11,964 bases of DNA, from contig DAVT01000002.1 of NCBI GenBank assembly GCA_002505685.1, forward strand, positions 1 to 11,964, given 5' to 3'. Positions 5,368-11,964 of this stretch are shown here, piece after piece (position 1 is the stretch's first letter; each line of letters starts with the position of its first letter). The translations under genes were made by a program, and so were the position numbers. Below the pieces are notes generated by a model. That model was given only the letters and a program-made list of their open reading frames with translations, ran no database searches and was not told the origin of the DNA. This DNA is from Euryarchaeota archaeon UBA501. Its GTDB lineage: Archaea; Thermoplasmatota; Poseidoniia; Poseidoniales; Thalassarchaeaceae.

Positions 5368-8018
5368 TGCATGCAAACATGCCTGGTACACCCAAGCAAA
5401 GTGTGGATGTTGTCGGGCGTCCACGCGGAGATGTTCCTGCCAACCCCGAAGCTGTTGTCAAGGCTCGAAAGATGCTAACCGATTCCTTGCCTAAGATTGA
5501 GATGAACGAGGCGGATGCCGCTGAGGGCGGTTGTGGTGTTGTTGGACTTGCAAGCGAAGTTCCAATCGCCGGACGACACTTGTTCAAATCCCTCGAACAA
5601 ATGCGAAATCGAGGCAATGGAAAGGGTGGTGGAGTGGCCATGGTTGGACTAGATCCTGCCCAATTCAACACCACACAGGACGTCCTCGAGGATTCTTATC
5701 TCGTCGCTATAGCTTGGGTTAATGAGGGGCACCGCGAAGCGGTTGAGGCGAAGTACATCAATGACGTATTCGATGTTATTCACACATTTGACATGCCAGT
5801 ACTTGACGATTGGAAGAGTCTGCCTGCGCTGGAAGTTTGCCCACCGGATGTTACCTGCTATTGGGTTCGTCCAACCGAATCGGGAATCGCCGCCATGTTT
5901 GAAGAAAGTGGGATGAGCCCCGGTGACTTTGCAGATGAAGAAGCGATTCATTCCGAGTATGTTTACCGAAATACGCACAAATTGAATGTCGAATTCTATG
6001 CACAAGATGGTCGTGCAGATGCTTTCGTATTGAGCCATGGTCGAGATATGCTCATTTTGAAAATCGTTGGCTATGCTGAGGACGTCATCAAGTACTACTG
6101 CTTGGATGATTTTACCGCTCATGTCTGGATTGGACATCATCGCTATCCTACTCGAGGTAGAGTCACTCACCCAGGAGGTGCACATCCGTTCGGACAGGGC
6201 ATCGATGTTGCACTTGTTCACAATGGAGATTTCAGCAATTATGTATCGGTCAAGGATTACTTAGCACAACGTGGTATGGAACCGTTATTCTTCACCGATA
6301 CCGAAGTTGCAGCGCTTGGATTCGACTTGCATCACAGGGTCTATGGCTACCCGATGGAGTACCTAATCGAATCATTGGCTCCGACCAGTGAACTAGATTT
6401 TGTCATGCTACCTGAAGAAAAACAAAAGGTGTATGAGGCCATTCAGAAAACACACATCCATGGTTCTCCTGATGGGCCTTGGTTCTTCATTATCGCACAG
6501 GGTGCCGGCAAAGGACACCATCGACTGATTGGTATCACCGATACCAGTATGCTTCGCCCCCAAGTTTTTGCCTATCAGAGAGGAGAGGCTGCCATTGCCT
6601 TCTGTGCCAGTGAGAAACAAGTCATCGATGCCGTGATGGAAAGTCTCTCGGCGGAAGACTCCAGATTCTGGCGCCGATGTGATCGCTACTGGAATGCACG
6701 CGGTGGTTCATACACCGATGGAGGTGCGTTCCTATTCGATGTCAACAAACAAGAGGATGGTAGCTTTGAATTGGTGATGACTGACAAATTCGGAGGTTTG
6801 GTCGACACCCACCCTGATGGTGACTTTGCCGTCATGGATTCGGCGATGACCAGTGAAGTCGATTGGCCTGAAGAAGGGGGTGCTATCGCACGCTTCGAAG
6901 CCTGTGTAGAAGCACTCCAAACCATGGATTGGGCGGCTGCCAAGACCATGTTGTCGGAAATTAACACATTCTCCCAACAAGAAAGCCGAGGTGAGGCAAT
7001 CACTTGTCTCCAGTTGCTTTTGGACCGCTGCTATTCGACTGGCTGCCTTCGTAAGAGTCGATGGTTAGATCATGTCGAGGATACTTTGGTTGAAATTCTA
7101 AAGAGCAGCGTTTCAAAGCCATGCGAGAAATTTGTTGGGCAAAAAGTACCGGGACACAGGCCCGAGCCCGAAAGCGCTGAACAAGCAATTGTTCTAGATG
7201 CAAGGCCGTATCCAATCGAAGGGCAAGAAAGTTTGGCACGTGAATTGGTCGAATTGCACTCGATTGGCTGGCGAAATTTCCACGTTGTTCTCTGCCACGG
7301 CCACCGATTTATCGGAAATGGATTCGGAATGGAAACCGATGATGTGCGAATCGATGTTTATGGAAGTGTAGGCGATTATTTGGGTAGTGGAAACGATGGA
7401 ATGACCATCCATATGCATGGAAATGGACAGGATCAAATCGGCCAAATTCACAAGCGCGGTACCACGGTCGTTCACGGCGATGTTGGACAATGTTATGGGT
7501 ATGGGGCCAAGGGTGGAAAGTTGTTCATCCGAGGGAATGCTGCCGGCAGACCCATGATTAACAGTGTCGGAAGCCCAAAACTTGTCATCAATGGAACAGC
7601 ATTGGATTATCTTGCCGAGTCATTCATGGCTGGAGACCCGCTAGAAGGTGGAGGTTTCGTAATCATCAATGGAATCGAATATGATGAAAAAGGGCATATT
7701 CAATCCATGGAAACCCCTTATCCTGGTGGGAACTTGTTCAGTCTTTCAAGTGGTGGGGCCATCTATGTTAGAGACCCTCACAATCGATTGAGTGCAAGCC
7801 AACTCAATGGAGGAGACTTCACGGATTTGACCGATGCAGATTGGCAAATCCTTGAGCCTTTACTTGTCGAAAATGAGACGCACTTTGGCATCCAGTTGGC
7901 CGCACTATTGACTGTGGAAGGAGATGTTCGTGCCCCGAGTTCTGTCTATCGGAAGATTATCCCGCTGAAGAACAAGGCATTGTCTGTCGAAGATGGTTGG
8001 GCTGCCAAGCACGATTGA
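5367..8018 (+). CDS. Glutamine amidotransferase (class II) fused to GXGXG domain, glutamate synthase subunit
   Basis: This 883-residue protein fuses two glutamate synthase domains. The N-terminal class II amidotransferase would start at C56 (in GGCGVVG), preceded by 55 residues that resemble the self-cleaved propeptide of GltB. R259 in HHRYPT, N286 in HNGDFSN and D311 in TDTE match the glutaminase active site that frees ammonia from glutamine. A mostly helical linker spans about residues 430-630. It is followed by a GXGXG beta-helix domain (about 640-800) with many Gly-rich repeats such as GNGFG, GSGNDG and GYGAKGG. In bacterial GltB the FMN barrel lies between these two domains; here it is encoded by the gene before. 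The catalytic residues appear complete, so the glutaminase is probably active. No GltD-like reductase is found in the window. The start is set by a strong Shine-Dalgarno site. Confidence 0.88.
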   Translation: MHANMPGTPKQSVDVVGRPRGDVPANPEAVVKARKMLTDSLPKIEMNEADAAEGGCGVVGLASEVPIAGRHLFKSLEQMRNRGNGKGGGVAMVGLDPAQFNTTQDVLEDSYLVAIAWVNEGHREAVEAKYINDVFDVIHTFDMPVLDDWKSLPALEVCPPDVTCYWVRPTESGIAAMFEESGMSPGDFADEEAIHSEYVYRNTHKLNVEFYAQDGRADAFVLSHGRDMLILKIVGYAEDVIKYYCLDDFTAHVWIGHHRYPTRGRVTHPGGAHPFGQGIDVALVHNGDFSNYVSVKDYLAQRGMEPLFFTDTEVAALGFDLHHRVYGYPMEYLIESLAPTSELDFVMLPEEKQKVYEAIQKTHIHGSPDGPWFFIIAQGAGKGHHRLIGITDTSMLRPQVFAYQRGEAAIAFCASEKQVIDAVMESLSAEDSRFWRRCDRYWNARGGSYTDGGAFLFDVNKQEDGSFELVMTDKFGGLVDTHPDGDFAVMDSAMTSEVDWPEEGGAIARFEACVEALQTMDWAAAKTMLSEINTFSQQESRGEAITCLQLLLDRCYSTGCLRKSRWLDHVEDTLVEILKSSVSKPCEKFVGQKVPGHRPEPESAEQAIVLDARPYPIEGQESLARELVELHSIGWRNFHVVLCHGHRFIGNGFGMETDDVRIDVYGSVGDYLGSGNDGMTIHMHGNGQDQIGQIHKRGTTVVHGDVGQCYGYGAKGGKLFIRGNAAGRPMINSVGSPKLVINGTALDYLAESFMAGDPLEGGGFVIINGIEYDEKGHIQSMETPYPGGNLFSLSSGGAIYVRDPHNRLSASQLNGGDFTDLTDADWQILEPLLVENETHFGIQLAALLTVEGDVRAPSSVYRKIIPLKNKALSVEDGWAAKHD

Positions 8019-8059
8019 GGAATCGTAAACCGTAAAGACGGGGCTACAAACGGACCCCT

Positions 8060-8254
8060 ATGCCCAAGGTTCGCAAGCCGAAGAGAGGATGGCCCCGCAT
8101 CTTCAAACCTCGTCGTATGCGGCGTCGGGTGCGTGAACCCAACAGTGGACACGGGTTACCACCTTGTCCGCATTGTGGACTGTTTGCCATGAAAAGGGAT
8201 GACTCTCGCAGTGAAATATACTGTACCGAATGTGGTGGAATCTTAGGGAATTAA
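8060..8254 (+). CDS. Small basic zinc-ribbon protein
   Basis: This 64-residue protein has an N terminus (about 26 residues) very rich in Arg and Lys, followed by a zinc ribbon with CPHC at 36-39 and CTEC at 55-58. Such small archaeal zinc-ribbon proteins often bind nucleic acid or ribosomes, but I do not recognise this family and assign no function. It begins 41 bases after the amidotransferase gene. No Shine-Dalgarno site precedes the ATG, so it may be leaderless with its own promoter or be read through from the operon. The regular zinc-ribbon spacing and a clean start and stop support a real gene despite its size. Confidence 0.7.
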   Translation: MPKVRKPKRGWPRIFKPRRMRRRVREPNSGHGLPPCPHCGLFAMKRDDSRSEIYCTECGGILGN

Positions 8255-8318
8255 ACAGAGAACTCTTGAGGGGGTACTGCTTGGTTAGCATTCCCGCTGT
8301 GATGATGATTTGATGCTC

Positions 8319-8331
8319 GCGGCCTAGCCGC
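8319..8331. terminator. GC hairpin after the zinc-ribbon gene
   Basis: GCGGC-CTA-GCCGC forms a perfect 5-bp stem with a three-base loop between the zinc-ribbon gene and the PrsW-like gene. It resembles the larger hairpin at 10826-10846 in having a GC stem and a YTA loop. No long T run follows, so a terminator role is tentative; RNA stabilisation is an alternative. Confidence 0.35.
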
Positions 8332-8364
8332 TTGATTGATGGGCGAGCTGAGCGGGACCCTCAA

Positions 8365-9981
8365 ATGCTACCAAGTGTAGCATTCACCATGCAGCCGGAC
8401 GCACCACACCCCACCCCTACACCGCGGGTTGTGGGAATGGCGCAACAACCCTTGGATTCTCAGGTGAGGCAGGTTGCACATCAACCGGGAACCACGTTCG
8501 TCTTGCAAGAAGCCGTGCCGCTATCACCTGCACCCTCAAATTTGCAAATGGCTCGACCCAGTAAACCGTGGAGAATGTATGGTCGAATCGTGGGTTTGGT
8601 TATCCTATTGTTTGCGTTTGAAATCATGTTCTACGAGGGTTGGTACTACTCGATTTACGATGATGCTAGCTTTGGAGCAATGTCATTTATATGCGCCATT
8701 CCTTGCTTGCTTTGGGTTGTTGCAATTCGAAAACCAAGGGCGGTATTGCTTGAGAGAGCCGTTCCCGATTCAAGCGGAAAACAATTGCATGTCATCACTG
8801 TTCACAATGGCTCGTTGCAAACCCCCATGCCAACAAGATTTGATCGCCATTTGATTCGTGACGATTCAATCTTGGATGTCCCCTCAACAATGGCATCATG
8901 GGGCGTTTTCGCCCTGACTATTCTCTGTTCAATCGGCCTTTGGAGTCTCATCTTTTTGGGGGATGAAGGTACTCAAGCGATTGCCACTATGGCCCTGATT
9001 CCAGTCATCATTGTGGGATTCAGTATCCCAGTCATGGCCTGGTGGTCGCATTCGACAAATCGAATCGGATTGCCAACGAGAAGAAGAGATGCAGAAACAT
9101 GGTTGATTGCGGGAATTTTTTCGGCGATTCCAGCCTTGTTTATCAATAGCATATTCTTCCCTGAATTGGTTCTTCTCATCAATCCAGACATCAGTTTCGA
9201 GAATCTAGAGCACCTAATCGTGGTCATCTCTGCTCCAGTAGGAGAAGAAATTTGCAAAGGTTTGGCCATTGTGTTCTTTGCTTCGAAAATCAAATCTCCA
9301 AAACATGGATTCCAAATCGGATTTACCGTAGGATTAGGGTTTGCTATTCTTGAGAATTTGATGTATGTTGGAGGCACAGCAGGAAGTCCAGTGACGATTT
9401 TCATTCGAGGGATCGGTTCAATTCCCGGTCACGCGGTTTGGACGGGGCTGACCGGTGGAGCCATTGGCTGGACATTGATGCAGAGAAGAGCCAGTCAGTT
9501 ACACAAAGCCGCACAGGCTGGAATTCAAATCAAGCCACCTGAAACCCAATCGGCACAGTGGAAATTGATTGACAACAAAACGGGAGCAGTGATGGATACC
9601 CCTGGTCAAGAAATGCAAAGTGGCGTCGCGGTCGGACCCTCGGGGGTTGAGATATGGAGGCCAGTCGAAAACATCATCCAAAAAGATCCAGTGCTCAAAA
9701 TACCACTCCCGAAAAATGTCGCTTTAGCATTATTGCTGGCTATGATCGGGCATGCATCGTGGAATGGAACGTTCACTGCCTTCGGAATCTATGCTACAAG
9801 TTCGGGAATGTCATTGATGGTAGAGGTGGCTCTGACGATTTTCATTATGGCTGCGATGATTCTTGGTGTCTTGGTGATAGGCACGGGTTTACTGCATAGC
9901 GTTCGTACGGCTCCCGATGGTTCTGAGGTTGACGATTATCAATCCCAATTGGCAACGATAACGGCTGAAAATCAAGCCTAA
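8365..9981 (+). CDS. PrsW-family intramembrane metalloprotease-like protein
   Basis: This protein has 538 residues from the ATG at 8365. After about 60 Pro/Gln-rich residues it has many hydrophobic helices. Four conserved motifs of the PrsW family follow: PVGEEICKG (E294, E295, K298), GFAILENLMY (E330), PGHAVW (H356) and GHASWNG (H463). PrsW-type proteins cleave membrane substrates; Bacillus subtilis PrsW cuts the anti-sigma factor RsiW. Here the substrate is unknown, and anti-sigma factors are not expected in archaea. A polar insert of about 75 residues separates the third and fourth motifs, which makes the protein longer than typical members. The start is uncertain: an in-frame TTG at 8332 and an ATG at 8389 are alternatives, and none has a clear ribosome-binding site. 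Confidence 0.83.
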   Translation: MLPSVAFTMQPDAPHPTPTPRVVGMAQQPLDSQVRQVAHQPGTTFVLQEAVPLSPAPSNLQMARPSKPWRMYGRIVGLVILLFAFEIMFYEGWYYSIYDDASFGAMSFICAIPCLLWVVAIRKPRAVLLERAVPDSSGKQLHVITVHNGSLQTPMPTRFDRHLIRDDSILDVPSTMASWGVFALTILCSIGLWSLIFLGDEGTQAIATMALIPVIIVGFSIPVMAWWSHSTNRIGLPTRRRDAETWLIAGIFSAIPALFINSIFFPELVLLINPDISFENLEHLIVVISAPVGEEICKGLAIVFFASKIKSPKHGFQIGFTVGLGFAILENLMYVGGTAGSPVTIFIRGIGSIPGHAVWTGLTGGAIGWTLMQRRASQLHKAAQAGIQIKPPETQSAQWKLIDNKTGAVMDTPGQEMQSGVAVGPSGVEIWRPVENIIQKDPVLKIPLPKNVALALLLAMIGHASWNGTFTAFGIYATSSGMSLMVEVALTIFIMAAMILGVLVIGTGLLHSVRTAPDGSEVDDYQSQLATITAENQA

Positions 9982-10056
9982 AGAAGTCGGTACATTTTGC
10001 AGCCGATGGTGAAAACATTCAACCGCGTTCTCCGTTTCAACAGGCCGGTGGATTGA

Positions 10057-10824
10057 GTGAATCTCGAAATGGTCGGTGGATTTGACCAAACAAATCTGCT
10101 GATTTCTATTGCACTCGTCATGATTTTGATGATTGTCAGTCGCATCCGAAAAATCCTCAACGAAGCAGGCACTTGGGCGGCTGCAATCCTTGGCCTAGGT
10201 GTGGCCATCGGCGGACACTGGACATGGTTGTTCATCCTTCTCGCCTTCCTCAGTGCAGGGTTCTTTGTGACTCGATGGCGATATGATGAGAAGAGAGCCA
10301 TGGGATTCAATGAAGGCGAAGACGGTGAACGTGATTGGACAAATGTCGTAGCCAATGGGGGCGTTCCTCTGCTGATTTCTCTTTACGCGTTTGTGACCAA
10401 AGATTGGGAAAACCTATTGCCGATTTTCGCGGCTTCAGTTGCTGTTGCAACATCGGATACATTTGCCAGCGAAATTGGTTGCTTGGACAAGCGTGTTTAC
10501 ATGATTACTACCATGAAAAAGTGTGAACCCGGATTGAATGGTGGATTCAGCCCCAATGGACAAATGGCTGCATTGGCAGGAGCGCTGCTGATTTCTTTGG
10601 TCGCCACAGGGCTTGGATGGTTGATTGGGGCCGAGGCTTTGTCTAAACCCATCGAATTCATTGTCAGCATCACAATCATCGGATTCTTGGGTTGCCAAAT
10701 CGATTCAGTACTTGGTGCCGTATTGGAAAATCGAGGGTATATCGGCAAGGGTACAGTCAATACAATCGCCATCGCGTCGGGTACTGTTATTGCCTGTTAT
10801 TTCTATCCAATAATCGCATTTTGA
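10057..10824 (+). CDS. DUF92 / TMEM19-family membrane protein
   Basis: This 255-residue membrane protein has about six hydrophobic helices and matches the DUF92 family by conserved segments: NVVANGGVP, ATSDTFASEIG, GLNGGFSPNG and GCQIDSVLGA. The plant member VTE6 is a phytyl-phosphate kinase, so a role in phosphorylating an isoprenoid phosphate, for example for archaeal ether-lipid precursors, is possible. The archaeal function is not established. The GTG at 10057 is preceded by GGTGG six bases upstream; an ATG four codons in (10069) is the alternative. The gene follows the PrsW-like gene by 75 bases and ends one base before a 9-bp hairpin. Confidence 0.85.
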   Translation: MNLEMVGGFDQTNLLISIALVMILMIVSRIRKILNEAGTWAAAILGLGVAIGGHWTWLFILLAFLSAGFFVTRWRYDEKRAMGFNEGEDGERDWTNVVANGGVPLLISLYAFVTKDWENLLPIFAASVAVATSDTFASEIGCLDKRVYMITTMKKCEPGLNGGFSPNGQMAALAGALLISLVATGLGWLIGAEALSKPIEFIVSITIIGFLGCQIDSVLGAVLENRGYIGKGTVNTIAIASGTVIACYFYPIIAF

Positions 10825-10825
10825 G

Positions 10826-10846
10826 CGGCGGCCCTTAGGGCCGCCG
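10826..10846. terminator. Strong GC hairpin directly after the DUF92 gene
   Basis: CGGCGGCCC-TTA-GGGCCGCCG is a perfect 9-bp stem with a three-base loop, starting two bases after the stop codon. It is the strongest inverted repeat in the window and probably marks the 3' end of the DUF92 transcript. No T run follows, so it is not a textbook intrinsic terminator. It may instead block 3' exonucleases or act with a protein factor. Confidence 0.55.
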
Positions 10847-10877
10847 GATTCATCTAGGGGATGTGTTTGGCCGAATC

Positions 10878-11964
10878 ATGCATCCGACACCCGAGGTTCG
10901 ACCGGTTCGGCGGATGTTGGTGCTATTCGTGGTCTTGCTGGCAATGCTGGCGATTCCAGCCCAGAGTGCGGCCGATGATTTCCCAACAGGACCCGGCTTA
11001 GATTGGGAACTTCCTCAAACTCATGGTTTGTACATCGCAGGTTCATCCCAGCAAGCTTCGCTTGAGAGAACATTGCCGAGTGAAACTGGCCAGCCCGACG
11101 GTGATCTGGAGTTTGGTGGTTCGCCATTAATGCAAAATTTACTCTCAATCAGTAGCCCTCCTGCAACAGAAGCTTCCTTGCTACAAGGCAACCTAACTGT
11201 ACAATTGTACGCCGGATTATACGCTGAAGGGACACAATGCAAGGGGCAAAATTTCGGATTTGGTGCAGGTTACACGACCTTCTATGCAACCGTGATGGTC
11301 GGTGACAGTTTGGTATTGGACAATGAACCAAGTGAAGCGCAAATTCTTGAGTATGATTGGAACAAGGCGCAATCATTTACCATTACTGCTCCAATTGACA
11401 CATTGCTCAATTCGAATGATACAATCACACTTGATTTGTCGGTCATACACAATTGTGCGGCTGAGGGACACCTGTTTTGGGACACCTATGATCTCCCCAG
11501 TGGGATTCAAATTGATGCGGATTTGCTGACACCCTCGCTAAACATCTCTGTCAGTTCAAATGGCCTACCACGAATTGAATTCACGCCCCATTCACCATTT
11601 GGAACCGATGATTACAAGGAACTGAAAATCGATGTAATCGGTCCACTTGACTCTTGGGAACAAGGTGTACACTACCCCATCCCTCCTGAGGAAGAGCAAT
11701 TCCAAGATAGGCTTAGGATGGACTCCGAAAATCCGCCGCATGGTGCACGTCAAACAGACACCGGTCGAATGGCTTGGACATGGATAACAAAAGAACCATT
11801 GAACCCTGGAATGTATGTGGTTGACGTATGTGCAACAATGGCCGATGGAATATACACTATCGATTGTCATTTGATTGGCGTATTGCGATTTGAAGTCGAG
11901 GAAGCACCGAGTGCGTGGTTAGAATCAGGGTGGTTCGCGGCCATGCCGGTTCTCTCGATATTGG
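10878..11964 (+). CDS. Secreted or surface protein, 3' end beyond the window
   Basis: An open frame of 362 codons runs from the ATG at 10878 to the edge without a stop. Residues 1-32 form a classical signal peptide: RR at 11-12, a hydrophobic core of about 15 residues, then AQSAA as a likely cleavage site. The mature part is polar and rich in alternating hydrophobic residues, suggesting beta-sandwich domains. Only four cysteines occur (C121, C193, C318, C330), which could form two disulfides. The last visible residues (ESGWFAAMPVLSIL) look like the start of a C-terminal membrane anchor. I recognise no named family. An ATG at 10914 would shorten the signal peptide to its hydrophobic core. Neither start has a clear ribosome-binding site. 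Confidence 0.75.
   Translation, partial: MHPTPEVRPVRRMLVLFVVLLAMLAIPAQSAADDFPTGPGLDWELPQTHGLYIAGSSQQASLERTLPSETGQPDGDLEFGGSPLMQNLLSISSPPATEASLLQGNLTVQLYAGLYAEGTQCKGQNFGFGAGYTTFYATVMVGDSLVLDNEPSEAQILEYDWNKAQSFTITAPIDTLLNSNDTITLDLSVIHNCAAEGHLFWDTYDLPSGIQIDADLLTPSLNISVSSNGLPRIEFTPHSPFGTDDYKELKIDVIGPLDSWEQGVHYPIPPEEEQFQDRLRMDSENPPHGARQTDTGRMAWTWITKEPLNPGMYVVDVCATMADGIYTIDCHLIGVLRFEVEEAPSAWLESGWFAAMPVLSIL

Noticed and set aside
5649..6221. 190-residue minus-strand open frame
   Set aside because: It is antisense to the amidotransferase active-site region, whose plus-strand reading has all catalytic residues. No domain is visible in the minus frame.
2537..8018. Complete N-methylglutamate (methylamine) pathway operon
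   Set aside because: The domain set resembles MgsABC, but no gmaS or N-methylglutamate dehydrogenase genes are in the window, so this was kept only as an alternative function.
8973..9404. 143-residue minus-strand open frame
   Set aside because: It is antisense to the membrane helices and catalytic motifs of the PrsW-like gene and has no start context or motif.
11592..11870. 92-residue minus-strand open frame
   Set aside because: It is antisense to the secreted protein gene, which has a good signal peptide and a continuous long frame.
1..11964. CRISPR arrays, transposases, integrases or attachment sites
   Set aside because: No regularly spaced direct repeats, no transposase or recombinase motifs, and no tRNA-derived duplicated ends were seen; the two tRNAs are intact without nearby partial copies.

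Overview
The window looks like a chromosomal segment from an archaeon. The best guess is an uncultivated marine Thermoplasmatota lineage (Poseidoniales / Marine Group II or a relative). This rests on a DUF92 membrane protein, a glutamate synthase split into separately encoded archaeal-style domains, a PrsW-type membrane protease, a secreted protein with a simple signal peptide, short TATA-like elements close to start codons, and moderate GC content. The taxonomic call is inference. Nothing here is a definitive marker, and there is no rRNA gene. I see no insertion sequence, integrase, CRISPR array or phage gene. It reads as ordinary, densely packed chromosome.

Layout. Positions 31-104 hold tRNA-Arg(TCT) on the minus strand. 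Upstream of it, on the same strand, is a SprT-like zinc metalloprotease with a C-terminal zinc ribbon (139-717). tRNA-Ala(GGC), with an encoded CCA end, diverges from it at 796-871. A plus-strand gene (942-2381) encodes a multi-pass PAP2/Aur1-like lipid phosphatase or phosphotransferase with an extra soluble C-terminal domain. After an AT-rich, T-rich gap comes the main feature, a tight three-gene operon (2537-8018) with 1-base TGATG overlaps and strong Shine-Dalgarno sites. It encodes (i) a glutamate-synthase-related protein with a cysteine cluster and a diverged barrel, (ii) a standard-looking FMN / Fe-S glutamate synthase domain, and (iii) a fusion of a class II glutamine amidotransferase with a GXGXG beta-helix domain. 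A 64-residue basic zinc-ribbon protein follows (8060-8254). Then come a PrsW-like intramembrane protease (8365-9981), a DUF92/TMEM19-family membrane protein (10057-10824) ending in a very strong hairpin, and a secreted or surface protein that runs off the right edge (10878-11964).

How the genes may work together. The three-gene operon can supply all catalytic parts of a glutamate synthase: a glutaminase with intact Cys, Arg, Asn and Asp, an ammonia-tunnel/beta-helix scaffold, and an FMN barrel with an Fe-S motif. There is no NAD(P)H-oxidising GltD subunit nearby, so electrons would have to come from ferredoxin or through the extra cysteine-containing subunit. The same set of domains is also used by N-methylglutamate synthase (MgsABC/GlxBCD), so the product cannot be fixed from sequence alone. 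The three envelope proteins (PAP2-like, PrsW-like, DUF92) suggest membrane lipid or envelope functions, but nothing shows that they act together.

The most unusual point is the tandem pair of glutamate-synthase FMN-type proteins, one conventional and one diverged with a new N-terminal cysteine cluster, next to a fused amidotransferase-GXGXG gene. I did not find a clearly new defence or mobile system.
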